Positions 7,286 through 17,300 of a stretch of 64,000 bases of DNA are shown here, one piece after another. The stretch comes from JAXMAF01 sp046350555 (GTDB lineage Bacteria > Planctomycetota > Phycisphaerae > Phycisphaerales > SM1A02). Every line of letters begins with the position of its first letter. Within the stretch, counting starts at the first letter, position 1. Made by a program: the position numbers and the translations under genes. A model generated the notes under the pieces. The model was not told the origin of the DNA and searched no databases. It saw nothing but the letters and a program-made list of their open reading frames with translations. The stretch is from contig JAXMAF010000020.1 of assembly GCA_046350555.1 (NCBI GenBank), positions 27,763 to 91,762 on the forward strand, in the 5' to 3' direction.

Positions 7286-9718
7286 TCAGGGCTCGCAGGC
7301 ACCCCACGAACCGAGCAGGAGCCCAAGATCCGAGCCGTTGACCGTGCCGTCACCGTCGATGTCGCCCACGCCGGAGCCTCCCCAGTTGCCGAGGAGCTGC
7401 CCGAGATCGGCGCCATCGACGACTCCGTCCCCACCGAGGTCGCCGGAACACGCCGACGCGCATTGAACGAGGCATCGTGAGACGGCGACGCCCAGGAACT
7501 GCTCTGAAGGGCCGCCGGTTGCGATCACGATCGGTGTGCCGCCGAGACCCAGCGGTGCCTGGCGCACTTCGGACGCGCCGCCGTTCCAGCACGTCCACCA
7601 CATGAGCCCGACACCACCGTCGACCGCGATGCCGCGGTACTCATTCTGGAGGAAGCCAACCGGGCCGGATCCGCCGGGCGGGTTCAGCAGCACCGTCTGG
7701 ACGGTTCCTCCGGGCAGCGCGACGCGCACGATGAAGGGTTGGTCGGGATTGAGCTGGTTGCCGTATTCGCCGAGCACGTAGAGCCAGCCACCGGAGTAGT
7801 CGAAGTCCATCCCCCGCAGGTGCGGGAAGTTGTTCGGCGCAATCGGGGGGATCGTCGCGAAGTGCGTGAAGCTGGCTCCGTTTGGATCGCAGGTCCAGAT
7901 GTCCGAGTCGGTCGCGATGTAGAGCTTGTGCTCCATGCAGTGGAACGCGATCGCACGGATCGTCCCGAGCATCTGTGGCGTCAGCGGCAGCAGTGTCGGG
8001 ATGCCGGCGCTGCCGCCGGAAATCGGAATGCGGTAGATCTGGAGGCTCGTCTGGCACGTCACATAGAGATCCGTCTGGCTCGTGGTGATCAGCGATGTGT
8101 CCGTAGAACACGGCGCCGCCCCGAGCACGGTCGGAATCGGGGTTGCACTGGGCGCGCCCGCGGCGTCCCAGTAGATGAGGCCGGACTTCTTCCAGTACAA
8201 CGACGGCGGAGTGCCGGTGTGGTACGCGATCGATGGATTGGTGGTGGCCAGGGTGTTGAAGACCATCGGGTTGAATCCGTCGTAGTCGGCCGACGTAATG
8301 TTCGCTCCGCCTGGTGCGCCGCTCCGGACCCAGTAGAGCCGGCAGCTCGACGGAAGGCTGGCGACCTTCCGGATGCAGAGCGTCACATCCTCGACATAGC
8401 CGGGCTGCGTGCCGATGGAGGTGTCGCCGAAGCCCACCTCCACCACGATCCAGCGCGTGCCGACCGGGATGAGCGAGTCGACGGTCTTCTGCTGCCACGT
8501 CGTTGGATCGGCGTCGAGCAGCCCGCCGTTCGCGACGTTCGAGATCTGGCTTGTGTAGGACGCTCCGCTGAAGAAGCGCAGCATTGGATACGCCGACGCC
8601 GCGGTCACGGCCGACCCGACGTTGAACCTGGCGGCGAACTCGGCCTCGAGCAGGCCGGCGTCGATCAACGGTGCGCACGAGCTGACGTCGATGGCCTGGA
8701 CCGCCTGCGTCACCGTCAGGCCGTCGTTGTTCATGCACAGCATCTTCGATCCGTCGTAGGGCGTCACTCCATTGGCGGTACCGACGGCGATGCTGCCGAC
8801 CTCGGCGCCCCACTGGCCTTCGTTGAGCGCGAAGTCGTTCACCACGGCGCTGTAGGAGAGGAGCGCGTGGTATTCGAAGCTGGGATCGGTGACGAACTTC
8901 GTGGGGTCGCAGGGGTTGCTGCAATCGGCCGGGGCATCGCCACCGAGGGACATCACGATGTGGACTGCGGGAAAGCCAATCGAGGCGAACGTCACGAAGC
9001 TGCCGGCGCCGCAGGCCGTCGCCTTGATGTAGCTGGGCGCGAAGTTGATGCTTCCCGCGGTGTTGCTTCCGAGGAAGATGGCGCCGCCGTCGCCCGGGGG
9101 GTCGTTGGCGTTCGGCGGAGCGAGCAGATCGCGGTCGGGCGTGCGAAGCTGGACCGAGAGCGCCGATCCGGCGGAGACGCAGATTCCCGATGGAAGCGCG
9201 ACACTGAAGAGTTGCTTGGTGGTGTTGTTTGGAATGGTGACGATCACGCGTCCGAGCTGCGGCGCGGCGGGGTTCGCGACGATGTCGCCGCCGAACAGGG
9301 TGACCTCGACCGGCCACTCGCCGCCCGTGTTCGTCTCGACGCCGAACTCCACGCAGCCGACCTCCAGGTCCGTCGCCATGGTGAAGACGCGGGCGACGGC
9401 GTTCTCGTAGGTGAAGCCGAAGAGCGTGCTCTTGCATGCGATCGTGTTGCCGAGCACGATCAGCGTCGGATTCCAGTTCTGGGTGATCACGGTCGGACCG
9501 CACGCCGGCGTTGCGACGCCGCCCTCGTCGGGCGGCGCCGATGGCCGGGACGGTGGTGGCGCATTGCGGCCGAACTCGCCCGCCGAGGTCGCCGATGGCT
9601 CGACGCCTGCGGACCATGCGGTCGATGCGCCGCCATGAATCGAGGCGAGAAGGGCCAGGATGGCGGCCGTGAACGACGCGGGACGTGAGAATGGCTTGAT
9701 AATCTGATGGAACCTCAA
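7286..9718 (-). CDS. Exported dockerin-tagged protein
   Basis: 810 residues. The signal peptide is clear ('FTAAILALLASIHGGASTAWSA'-like hydrophobic stretch, residues ~15-35). The first half has a β-rich 'choice of anchor' type region; the second half (~470-760) reads as a repeated 'LYVLGEYGN', 'IAVDGGVGLMWWTCW' β-propeller-like region. It ends with paired dockerin-like motifs (DLGGDGVVDGADLG, DIDGDGTVNGSDLG). The only available start is TTG at 9718, with no upstream ATG in frame. The gene is preceded by a conserved leader-like element (9784-9920). It is probably secreted or cell-surface; enzymatic function is not recognised. Confidence 0.75.
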   Translation of the reverse strand: MRFHQIIKPFSRPASFTAAILALLASIHGGASTAWSAGVEPSATSAGEFGRNAPPPSRPSAPPDEGGVATPACGPTVITQNWNPTLIVLGNTIACKSTLFGFTYENAVARVFTMATDLEVGCVEFGVETNTGGEWPVEVTLFGGDIVANPAAPQLGRVIVTIPNNTTKQLFSVALPSGICVSAGSALSVQLRTPDRDLLAPPNANDPPGDGGAIFLGSNTAGSINFAPSYIKATACGAGSFVTFASIGFPAVHIVMSLGGDAPADCSNPCDPTKFVTDPSFEYHALLSYSAVVNDFALNEGQWGAEVGSIAVGTANGVTPYDGSKMLCMNNDGLTVTQAVQAIDVSSCAPLIDAGLLEAEFAARFNVGSAVTAASAYPMLRFFSGASYTSQISNVANGGLLDADPTTWQQKTVDSLIPVGTRWIVVEVGFGDTSIGTQPGYVEDVTLCIRKVASLPSSCRLYWVRSGAPGGANITSADYDGFNPMVFNTLATTNPSIAYHTGTPPSLYWKKSGLIYWDAAGAPSATPIPTVLGAAPCSTDTSLITTSQTDLYVTCQTSLQIYRIPISGGSAGIPTLLPLTPQMLGTIRAIAFHCMEHKLYIATDSDIWTCDPNGASFTHFATIPPIAPNNFPHLRGMDFDYSGGWLYVLGEYGNQLNPDQPFIVRVALPGGTVQTVLLNPPGGSGPVGFLQNEYRGIAVDGGVGLMWWTCWNGGASEVRQAPLGLGGTPIVIATGGPSEQFLGVAVSRCLVQCASACSGDLGGDGVVDGADLGQLLGNWGGSGVGDIDGDGTVNGSDLGLLLGSWGACEP

Positions 9719-9783
9719 GCGGGTGTGCCAGAGGCAGCGAACCGCCGGAATCGTTGAGGAACTTGGAGGTGGAAGACGCTGCT

Positions 9784-9920
9784 GTCAGAACCAGTGCGTT
9801 GCAACCCTCCCGAACCTTGCAGGGGAATCGCGATATTCATGCGCTCTTCGGCGCACCGCCGTGATCGGACCGGCGCGGCAGCGAGCTCCTCGAGTGGCGA
9901 CCCGGGCGCGCAGCGGACAC
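9784..9920 (-). promoter_or_regulatory. Conserved leader-like element, copy 1
   Basis: This 137-base segment is closely similar to 13147-13285. The most conserved block (about 44 bases at the 9784 end) contains GTTGCAACCCTCCCGAACC; a second block contains GGCAGCGAGC and CCTCGAGTGGCGAC. Both copies lie upstream of, and in the same orientation as, minus-strand genes for exported proteins; this one ends 65 bases before its start codon. A structured 5' leader or regulatory RNA is possible; a mobile repeat cannot be excluded. Confidence 0.55.
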
Positions 9921-9924
9921 CAAT

Positions 9925-9956
9925 GAGGCGATCGCGGACTCGTCCGCGATCGCCTC
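9925..9956 (-). terminator. Perfect 14-bp hairpin after 10009-13038 gene
   Basis: Arms GAGGCGATCGCGGA and TCCGCGATCGCCTC pair around a CTCG loop, about 50 bases past the stop of the minus-strand gene that ends at 10009. It probably terminates that transcript before the leader of the next gene. No clear U-tract is present. Confidence 0.6.
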
Positions 9957-10008
9957 GCCCGGAAGGAGCTTCGGCACCGCGCCGTTGCGGGGCCGCTGTG
10001 GACATCCG

Positions 10009-13000
10009 TCACGGCGCGCAGATCTCGACCCAGAAGTACATCCCCATGTTCGGGTCGTACTGGAGGAACTGCCCGCTGACCGGGTCGTATGGCCGGCCGA
10101 TCGACATGGTCACCGTGTTGCCGACGACTGTCGGTGTGCACGTCACGAGCTTGCCCGTCTCCTGGAAGACGACCGTGGTGAACGTCTGGCACAGCGCGGT
10201 GGCGCATTGGGCCGGTGTCATGTTCGGGACGGTCATCACCTTGGCCAGTTGGTCGAACGCGAAGGGGAACTGCTGTCCCGCGGTGTTCAACGTGCCGGCG
10301 TCGACCTGAATCGACATCGTTGTGCCCGCCGGGCATGGCTGACCGGGCGGACCCGCGAAGCTGATGGTCATCTCCAGGTTCTGGCCGACGAGGTTCCCGT
10401 AGGAGCTTGCGCAGGTCAAGGCCGTTGCCTGACTGAACGTCACCACCTGCGACGACATCGCCGACGGACCGCCGTTCATCTGCCACGTCCACGCGCCGGG
10501 CTCCAGGAGAACGACCGTCGGAGGAATGCCCGGGGGAGTGGTCGTCTCGCCCTCACCCGCGGTGATCTTGATCCGGCCCGACCAGATCCACGGCGGCACG
10601 CCGCTCACGCGCGCGGTCACCTGCGTCGGCGTTGCCGTCAACGCCCGAAGGCCCTGCACCCGCATCTCGCCCTCGCCGCAGGACTGCGCCGAGTCAGGAA
10701 CGGCCTGGATGCAGATGTTGTCGGGATTGGTCGGAAGGTTGATGCCGGTGATCGTGATCACATCGCCTTCCTGCACTTCGGTGGGGAAGACGCCGGTGAT
10801 CTTCATCGCGGTGTCCTTCGGGCACGCTCCCCACCCGCCCAAGAGCATGCCCAGGTCGGCGCCGTCGACGACGCCGTCGCCATTGAGGTCGGCCGCCCCG
10901 CCCGCGCCCCAACTTCCAAGCAGGAGTCCGAGGTCGCTGCCGTCGATCTGTCCATCGCCGCCCAGATCGCCCACACAGGGGTTCGACGGCGAGGGCAGCG
11001 TCGTCGTCGGATTGGAAACCACGAGTCCCGAGATGCCGCCGAACGAGAGCGTCACATGATCGAACGGGGCATCGCTCGTGGGGCCTTCCGATTGCATGAC
11101 GAAGCGGTCGATCGGAAGCGCATCCTTCGATCCGAGCGGAGTGAAGAGGACTTCCTCGGGGAAGAGAACGAAGACGTCCTTCGACGGGCCGAACTGGACG
11201 GCAAACGATGAATCCGTGGTCTCACCGAACGTCATCATCGGATCTGGCCGAATGCCTGATTCGCTCCAGACCTTGACGCCACGAAGGTATGCAATGGCCG
11301 TGTACGGCTGTGCTACATCGTCGAACGAGAAGTCGCAGTTCCACTTCGGGTTCCCCGAGAAACTGGCGTCCACGAATCGGCCCGGTCGACTTCGATCGCG
11401 GTCGTTGTCCTTGCCTCCGTTTATGGTGATGAAAGTCGGGCCAGATAAACCTGGATCGATGTCCATGAAGTCGATCCCCATCGAAGCGACGCCACCAGGG
11501 AACATTTCCACCTCGGCCGTGTCGCCGTCGCCGAGGCCACCGACGTGAAGTTCGGCCACGCCATCGCCGTCCGCATCGTCGCCCCACAGGGCGAACACGT
11601 CCGCGCCCGGCATGGCGCCAGCCAGCAAACCGCGGCTGGAAAGCACCTCGTCGCCGACCACGACCGGGTGGGTCTCCGCCACGCCGAAGGCGAGCTTCGG
11701 CGTGCTCTTGTCCGACAGCCGAATGCTGGGAACGCCCGAGGTCGACACCGTGATGTGGTCGGGACCCGGCATGCCAGCCCCGAGCGGGACGCTCGGCCGC
11801 AGCACGACGTGGCCGCCGCGGAACGGACCTGCGCCCGGCGCGGAGAACTCGAACACGCCGGCGCAGTTCGTGTCGGTCGTGGATGCCTTCCAGAATGGAT
11901 CGATCTGGTACGTCCCGCCCCACTTGGACGCGAGGCCCGGCGGATCGGGAATGCAGCAGCCCTGCCAGCAGCCGTTGCACGTATACAACTGCGGCGTCAT
12001 GGAAACCGTGCCACTCGACTGGGCGGGCAGCACGCCCACGAGGTCGGATCCATCGAAGACAAGCACATCGAAGGTGTTCCACTCCGGCATCGCGAACTTG
12101 GTGTGCATGACCAGGGTGATCAGGTCGGCGGCGGTGACGAACGAGATCGTGTCGGTGACCTGCGGCCCCTGGAACTCGAGGCTCAAGGTCGACCCGACCG
12201 CGTCATGAACCCAGTCGATCAGTCCGGTTTCGGCGCCGCTCGTCAGCGTTCCATAGGCAACCGACACGCCATACGGACCACCGTTGCGATTGCCGGAGAC
12301 GACCAGGTCGTTCCCCACCACCTCGAGCGAGGCGCCGTTCACGGGCGTGTGCTCGAATCCCCACATGACGATCGGTGCCGGGACCCCGCAAGATTTCGAT
12401 GCGAGGTCCACGCACGCTTGATCCCACGCCACGTCGCAACAGAGGGGATCGAACTCGCACACGTTCAAGCAGCAGGCGCGATCGTCGCAGCCGGCCTGGG
12501 GATGCGTCTTGAAGCAGCTTCCGGCGCCGGGATTGCCGCACCCGGACCCGACGAACGTCGTGGAGATCGCGCCCGGCCCTGACTGGGCCACGGCGCCGCT
12601 CTTGAACCCGGCGACCTGGATCAGGTAGTACACGCCCGCGACGCCGGGAAAGACGGCCGTCTCGCCGCCGAGGCCCTGGGCGTTGACGCACCCTGTGAAG
12701 TAGAGAAACAGGTTCGCCGGATCGAAGTCGGGGCTCATCCCGAGGTAGTAGACCCCCACGACGGAGTTGAACGTGGGCGTGTCGATGACGATCGTGAACT
12801 CGCCGTCGGCCGGGGCATGGATCAGGTACCAGATGTCCTTGCCGTAGGGGCACTGGAAATTCGGCGGACCGTCGGTGTTCGCGGTCGACGTGTTGAACGC
12901 CAGCGCCTGTCCTGACGACATCGGTGTGGCGTTCACGGCGCAGTCGTTGACCGGACCGCCTGGCGGGCATGTGTAGCCCAGCGCGAGCGCGTTGGTGACG

Positions 13001-13038
13001 AGTGCCGCGAGAATGGCTGTGACTGGAAGAGCGCGCAT
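10009..13038 (-). CDS. Exported dockerin-tagged protein with IPT/TIG-like C-terminus
   Basis: 1009 residues starting at ATG 13038 with a short signal peptide ('MRALPVTAILAALVTNALA'). A pre-peptidase C-terminal-like β-domain ('DIWYLIHAPADGEFTIVID') is followed by a Cys-rich module ('GCDDRACCLNVCEFDPLCC', 'VAWDQACV') closely similar to one in the 879-3653 protein. A long β-rich region follows, then two dockerin-like motifs (DLGGDGQIDGSDLG, DLNGDGVVDGADLG) around residues 650-720. An IPT/TIG-like segment ('ITGVFPTEVQEGDVITITG') and a unique C-terminal domain end the protein, so the dockerin pair is internal. Function unknown; probably a large secreted or surface protein. Confidence 0.75.
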   Translation of the reverse strand: MRALPVTAILAALVTNALALGYTCPPGGPVNDCAVNATPMSSGQALAFNTSTANTDGPPNFQCPYGKDIWYLIHAPADGEFTIVIDTPTFNSVVGVYYLGMSPDFDPANLFLYFTGCVNAQGLGGETAVFPGVAGVYYLIQVAGFKSGAVAQSGPGAISTTFVGSGCGNPGAGSCFKTHPQAGCDDRACCLNVCEFDPLCCDVAWDQACVDLASKSCGVPAPIVMWGFEHTPVNGASLEVVGNDLVVSGNRNGGPYGVSVAYGTLTSGAETGLIDWVHDAVGSTLSLEFQGPQVTDTISFVTAADLITLVMHTKFAMPEWNTFDVLVFDGSDLVGVLPAQSSGTVSMTPQLYTCNGCWQGCCIPDPPGLASKWGGTYQIDPFWKASTTDTNCAGVFEFSAPGAGPFRGGHVVLRPSVPLGAGMPGPDHITVSTSGVPSIRLSDKSTPKLAFGVAETHPVVVGDEVLSSRGLLAGAMPGADVFALWGDDADGDGVAELHVGGLGDGDTAEVEMFPGGVASMGIDFMDIDPGLSGPTFITINGGKDNDRDRSRPGRFVDASFSGNPKWNCDFSFDDVAQPYTAIAYLRGVKVWSESGIRPDPMMTFGETTDSSFAVQFGPSKDVFVLFPEEVLFTPLGSKDALPIDRFVMQSEGPTSDAPFDHVTLSFGGISGLVVSNPTTTLPSPSNPCVGDLGGDGQIDGSDLGLLLGSWGAGGAADLNGDGVVDGADLGMLLGGWGACPKDTAMKITGVFPTEVQEGDVITITGINLPTNPDNICIQAVPDSAQSCGEGEMRVQGLRALTATPTQVTARVSGVPPWIWSGRIKITAGEGETTTPPGIPPTVVLLEPGAWTWQMNGGPSAMSSQVVTFSQATALTCASSYGNLVGQNLEMTISFAGPPGQPCPAGTTMSIQVDAGTLNTAGQQFPFAFDQLAKVMTVPNMTPAQCATALCQTFTTVVFQETGKLVTCTPTVVGNTVTMSIGRPYDPVSGQFLQYDPNMGMYFWVEICAP

Positions 13039-13146
13039 GCAGGTGCTCCGGAAGGAGTCGGGGATGAAGCTCGATCAGCGGTGTCGTCCACCTCGATCAG
13101 GGCGGACCGGTGAGCGACGCGAACCCGGGGAGCCGAAAACCTCCCC

Positions 13147-13285
13147 GTCAGAACCAGTGCGTAGCAACCCTCCCGAACCTTGCAGGGGAAATCCGACATT
13201 TCTGCGCTCTCCGAGGCGCCGCCCTGATCGCGCCCGCCCGGCAGCGAGCGCCTCGAGTGGCGACTCGGGAGCGCGCAGCGGACAC
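13147..13285 (-). promoter_or_regulatory. Conserved leader-like element, copy 2
   Basis: Second copy of the element at 9784-9920, with two extra bases and scattered substitutions in the middle. It lies 108 bases upstream of the minus-strand gene starting at 13038. The rest of the gap 13039-13572 holds no recognisable gene; the sigma factor promoter to the right could not be identified. Confidence 0.55.
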
Positions 13286-13572
13286 AGGCCCCTCGAACGC
13301 GAGTCGCGAGTGGAGACGGGTTGGACCGTGCGGGGGAGGCCCGGTCGCAAGGCCCGGACGCGGTCGCTCGGGCGTCCGGAAACGATCCGTTGGTCTTCGC
13401 GTGCTCGTGTCGGCGCCTCGCCGAGGTCCTTGGGGTCCGCTGGTGTGCGGCTTTCGTTGGCGCAGACCCTCGCGGAAGTCCCCAGGTTCACGGTACCCTT
13501 GGGTCACGGAATGGCGGCGGGCACGACCGTGCATGCGTGAGTGGGTGCCACACGCCGCCGTTCCGGCGTTCA

Positions 13573-14169
13573 GTGGCCATTCCTCTCACCACAACCACCC
13601 AGTTGCTCGACGCCCTTCGTACGCGCGACGACAGCGGCGCATGGGCCCTTCTCGTCGAGCGCTACGACCCTGTGCTGCGCGGAGTTGGCCGCCGCCTCGG
13701 TCTCAGCGAGCCGGACGCCGAGGATGCCGCGCAGCAGGCGCTCCTCGAACTCGTTCGAGGCCTCCGTGACAACCAGTTCGATCGGGCTCGCGGCGGCTTG
13801 CGGCGCTGGACGCTCGCCATCCTGCGACACCGAATCCGCGACATCCAGCGGCTCAAGCGAGGGCGGGGCGGGGGACCGGACGACGTCCGGATGGACGAGT
13901 CGGGCGAGGCGGGGCTCGAGGATCTCTGGCATGAGGAGCTTCAGCGGCAGGTTCTCGCGGTCGCGCTCCAGCGGCTTCGTTCCGAGACGCACATGGCCGA
14001 TGCCACGCTGCGGGCGTTCGAGCTCACCGCGATCCGTCAGGTTCCGGTCCAGGCCGCAGCGCTCGATTGCGGCATGAGCTGCGACGAGGTGTACGTGGCG
14101 CGCAACCGGGTGCTTGGCCGACTGCGCGGGATCATCGCCGAGGTGGAGGAGGCGATGGAGGACGAGTGA
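13573..14169 (+). CDS. ECF-type RNA polymerase sigma factor
   Basis: 198 residues from GTG 13573 ('VAIPLTTTTQLLDALRTRDD'), the first reasonable start before the conserved part. Region 2 is visible as 'WALLVERYDPVLRGVGRRLG' plus 'DAEDAAQQALLELVRGL' and the '-10'-binding 'GGLRRWTLAILRHRIRD'. Region 4 is reduced but present: 'PVQAAALDCGMSCDEVYVAR' with 'VLGRLRGI'. It is followed by a very large Ser/Thr kinase carrying an anti-sigma-like zinc finger, an arrangement typical of planctomycete ECF sigma/kinase pairs in which the kinase is thought to control the sigma factor. A repeat copy begins at its last base. Target promoters unknown. Confidence 0.85.
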   Translation: MAIPLTTTTQLLDALRTRDDSGAWALLVERYDPVLRGVGRRLGLSEPDAEDAAQQALLELVRGLRDNQFDRARGGLRRWTLAILRHRIRDIQRLKRGRGGGPDDVRMDESGEAGLEDLWHEELQRQVLAVALQRLRSETHMADATLRAFELTAIRQVPVQAAALDCGMSCDEVYVARNRVLGRLRGIIAEVEEAMEDE

Positions 14170-14275
14170 TGCGCGTCCCAGTGGACGCTCGCGCCTCACT
14201 CAAACCAACTCCGCAGTGAGACGCGATTGTGGGCAAGAGAGGGGGCGGACGCATGGAGGCCCACAGGAATCCGTG
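14169..14275 (-). repeat. Interspersed ~105-bp repeat, copy 2
   Basis: Reverse-orientation, somewhat diverged copy (ATGCGCGTCCCAGT start, CACAGGAATCCGTG end). It sits exactly between the sigma factor stop codon and the kinase gene. In the neighbouring duplicate cassette the corresponding genes overlap by four bases, so this copy probably separated a formerly coupled pair. Confidence 0.75.
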
Positions 14276-14353
14276 CGACTGGCGCGAAGGCGTCCCGCCC
14301 TTCGTTGCAACGTCGGCATCGTGTCCATTCGGGAGTTGTCGAAGGGGGTGCCC

Positions 14354-17300
14354 ATGGGGTTCATCGAACAAGCCGACGACTGTCCAAGCGAGGCGGAGCT
14401 CGTTCAATTCGCGTCGGACGAGATCGCCGACCGGCGCGCGCTCGCTCGCCTCGAAGGTCATCTCGCAGGATGTTCGCTGTGCGCTGCGCGTCTTCGAGAG
14501 ATCCGCTCGAACCAACGGCTTCTGGCCTTCATTCGGCACATGGGCGCGCAGGCGACTTCGGGGGCGCAGCCGGCCGCAACAGGGCCGCCGGTCCCGGCAT
14601 CAGGGCCTTCCTCCTCGGCCAACCATGCCACCGACGCCGGCCGCGCACTCGATCCGGCGGCGTCCGACGAGCGGGCGCCGCTGCGCGGTTACCGCCTGCT
14701 CGAGATCCTCCATCGCGGCGGTCAGGGCACGGTGCACCGCGCGACGCACGAGCCGACCGGCCGCGCCGCGGCGGTCAAGGTGATCCGCGCCGGCAGCACG
14801 CGCGAGCGCCAGCGCCTGTGGCGCGAAGCGCAGCTCGTCGCCAAGCTGCGCCATCCCAACATCGTCACGGTGCACGATTGCGGCCTGCTGCCCGACGGCG
14901 GCTTCGCCATCGCGATGGAGCTCGTCGAAGGCGTCACGCTGGACGAGTGGCGCCGGCGCATCGACGCCGAGGATCTGTCCGCGGGCGATCGCGTTCGCAG
15001 GAAGCTCGCGCTCTTCGTGAAGGTGTGCGACGCCGTGCAGCATGCCCACCAGCGCGGCGTGATCCACCGCGATCTCAAGCCGTCGAACATCCTCGTCGAC
15101 GCCTCGGACGAGCCGCGCATCCTCGACTTCGGCATCGCCCACGACACGACCGGCGTCGAGCCGACCATCACGCGCACCGGCGAGTTCACGGGCACGCTCG
15201 CGTATGCCGCACCCGAGCAGGTCTCGTCCGATGCGCAGGAGACCGACACGCGCTCGGACGTCTACTCGCTCGGCGTCGTGCTCTACGAGCTCGTCGCGGG
15301 GACCATGCCATACGACACGGCCGGACCGATGGAGTCGGTGGTCAACGCGATCGCGCACGCCGAGCCGATCCCGCCGCGCACCGACATCTTCGATCGCCGC
15401 GTCGACGCCGACGTCACGACGATCATCCTCAAGGCGCTCTCGAAGGCGCCGGATCGGCGCTACCAGTCGGCCGGCGCGCTGGGCGCCGACATCGCGCGGC
15501 ATCTCGCGGGCACGGCCATCGAGGCGCGGCGCGACAGCACGTGGTACGTCCTGCGGAAGACCGCGTCGCGGCATCGCGTTGCCTTCGCCGCCGCGGGTGT
15601 GATCGTGGCGATCCTCGCGGGCTTCGGCGCCGCGATGGCGTGGCAGGCGCGCCGGCTGGCGGTCCGGGGCCGCGAACTTGCGAGTGCGCTCAGCGACAGC
15701 AACGTCGAGCGCGGACGCTTGCTCGCCGCCGCGGGCAACGTCGTGCAAGCCGAGGCGGTGGTCTGGCCCGAGCTGATCGGGGCGGGCGTGACCCGCATCG
15801 ACGGGCCGGAGGTTGGCTTCGTTGGATCCACGGGCGCGATGCACGCCTATTGGGCTCTGTGGGACATGTTCCGGAAGTCCGCGCGTGTGGCGACGCTCCG
15901 TACCGGTGGGCGCATGGCGAACCCTCTTCGTTTCGACAAGGATGGTCGGCGCCTCAGCGCGTTCGACGGCGATGGAAGGTTGGTTTCCTGGTCGACCGCA
16001 ACATGGGAGAGGTTGCGCGACACCAGCCTGGTCGCGCCGGTTGACAAAGTGAAGTTTCGAGCCGCCATGTCGCCGAACGGAGACATCGCCATCTTCGGAG
16101 GCGGCATGCTTCGTGTCATCGATCCAGAGACGGGCGGCGTGCGGGCGCAGGTCGCCGATCCCGACGATCAGGCGGTGGCCGGCACCTTCGGTCCTGATGG
16201 GGCGGTGCTGGCGACGATCGGGCGCGACGGCCGACTCCGCCTGTGGGATGCGGGATCGCTCGCAAGCTTGGTGACGATCGCCGGGGAGAGCGTTTGCAAG
16301 GACGCCGACGATTGCTCCTTGCCGGCGTTCTCCCTCGACGGCAGCCGTGTCGCCGCGGCGCTTGCGGATGGCGCTCTGGGTGTGTGGAATGCCACCTCCG
16401 GGGCGTTGGAGCGCACGTTGCGCCCACCGCAGTCGCTCGAGCGCGATGGCCGTGTGATCGGTTTTCCTCGGAGAATTGCCTTCGGATCCGATGGAACGAT
16501 CGCAGCATCCCTTGTCGCACATGTGGTGGTCTGGCCGGCGGGCAACGAGCGTCCGTTGGACTTGGGCGGGCAGTTCGGTGCCGGCGGCGCGACCGTGGCA
16601 TTTGTCCACGGTCCCGAGTGCGAACTCCTGGTCGCCAGTGGCGGCGCACCCGGAGGTGGATCGGGCGTCACGCTGATCTGGAAACCACTCACTGGAGAGC
16701 GCGTGGCGACATTCAAACATTTGACTGTCTCATCCACATGCACTGCGAGCCCCGATGGTCGATTCATCGCAGTGGGCGGCTTCGAGGGTGGCCGTGGGAC
16801 CCTGGAGGGCATGGTGCAGGTCTTCGAGGCCACGGAGGAGCCAAGCTTCTCGGTCCTGCATGAGGAGGCCGGGCGCGGAGCGGTCGCCGCGATGAGTCGA
16901 GATGGAACGACGGTGGCGCTCGCCGCCGCACATCCGGATCGATCCGGACAGGATGTTCTCGTCATGGATCTCAAGTCCGGCACGACGACGAATCGATTTC
17001 ATCGGGAAGGATCGCCTCTCTCGAAACTGGCGTTCGCTCCTGATGGCCTGTCGCTGTTCGAAGGCCAGTGGAACGGTCGAATCACGCAGGCCGAGCTGCC
17101 CGCCGGGACAACGCGGTGCGAGTTCGTCGTGCCCGATGCTTCCGGGTCGGACGAGCCCACACCTGCACCGGGTGCGGCCGACCAGGATCAGACGATGGAT
17201 GCAAATCAAATGCGGCTGAGCCCGCAAGGGAACGTCATCGCCCGTGCCGGTCCGCGCGGCCAGATCGATCTCTGGGAAGTCCCGTCCGGTCGTTGGATTG

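Noticed and set aside
9785..10492. Minus-strand frame ending SPARFGRVATHWF as a real protein
   Set aside because: Most of it is antisense or out of frame to the 10009-13038 gene; only the final part, inside the repeated leader element, is conserved, so it is treated as part of that element.
14600..16720. A ~700-codon minus-strand frame opposite the first WD40 kinase
   Set aside because: The kinase has complete catalytic motifs on the plus strand; the antisense frame is compositionally biased.
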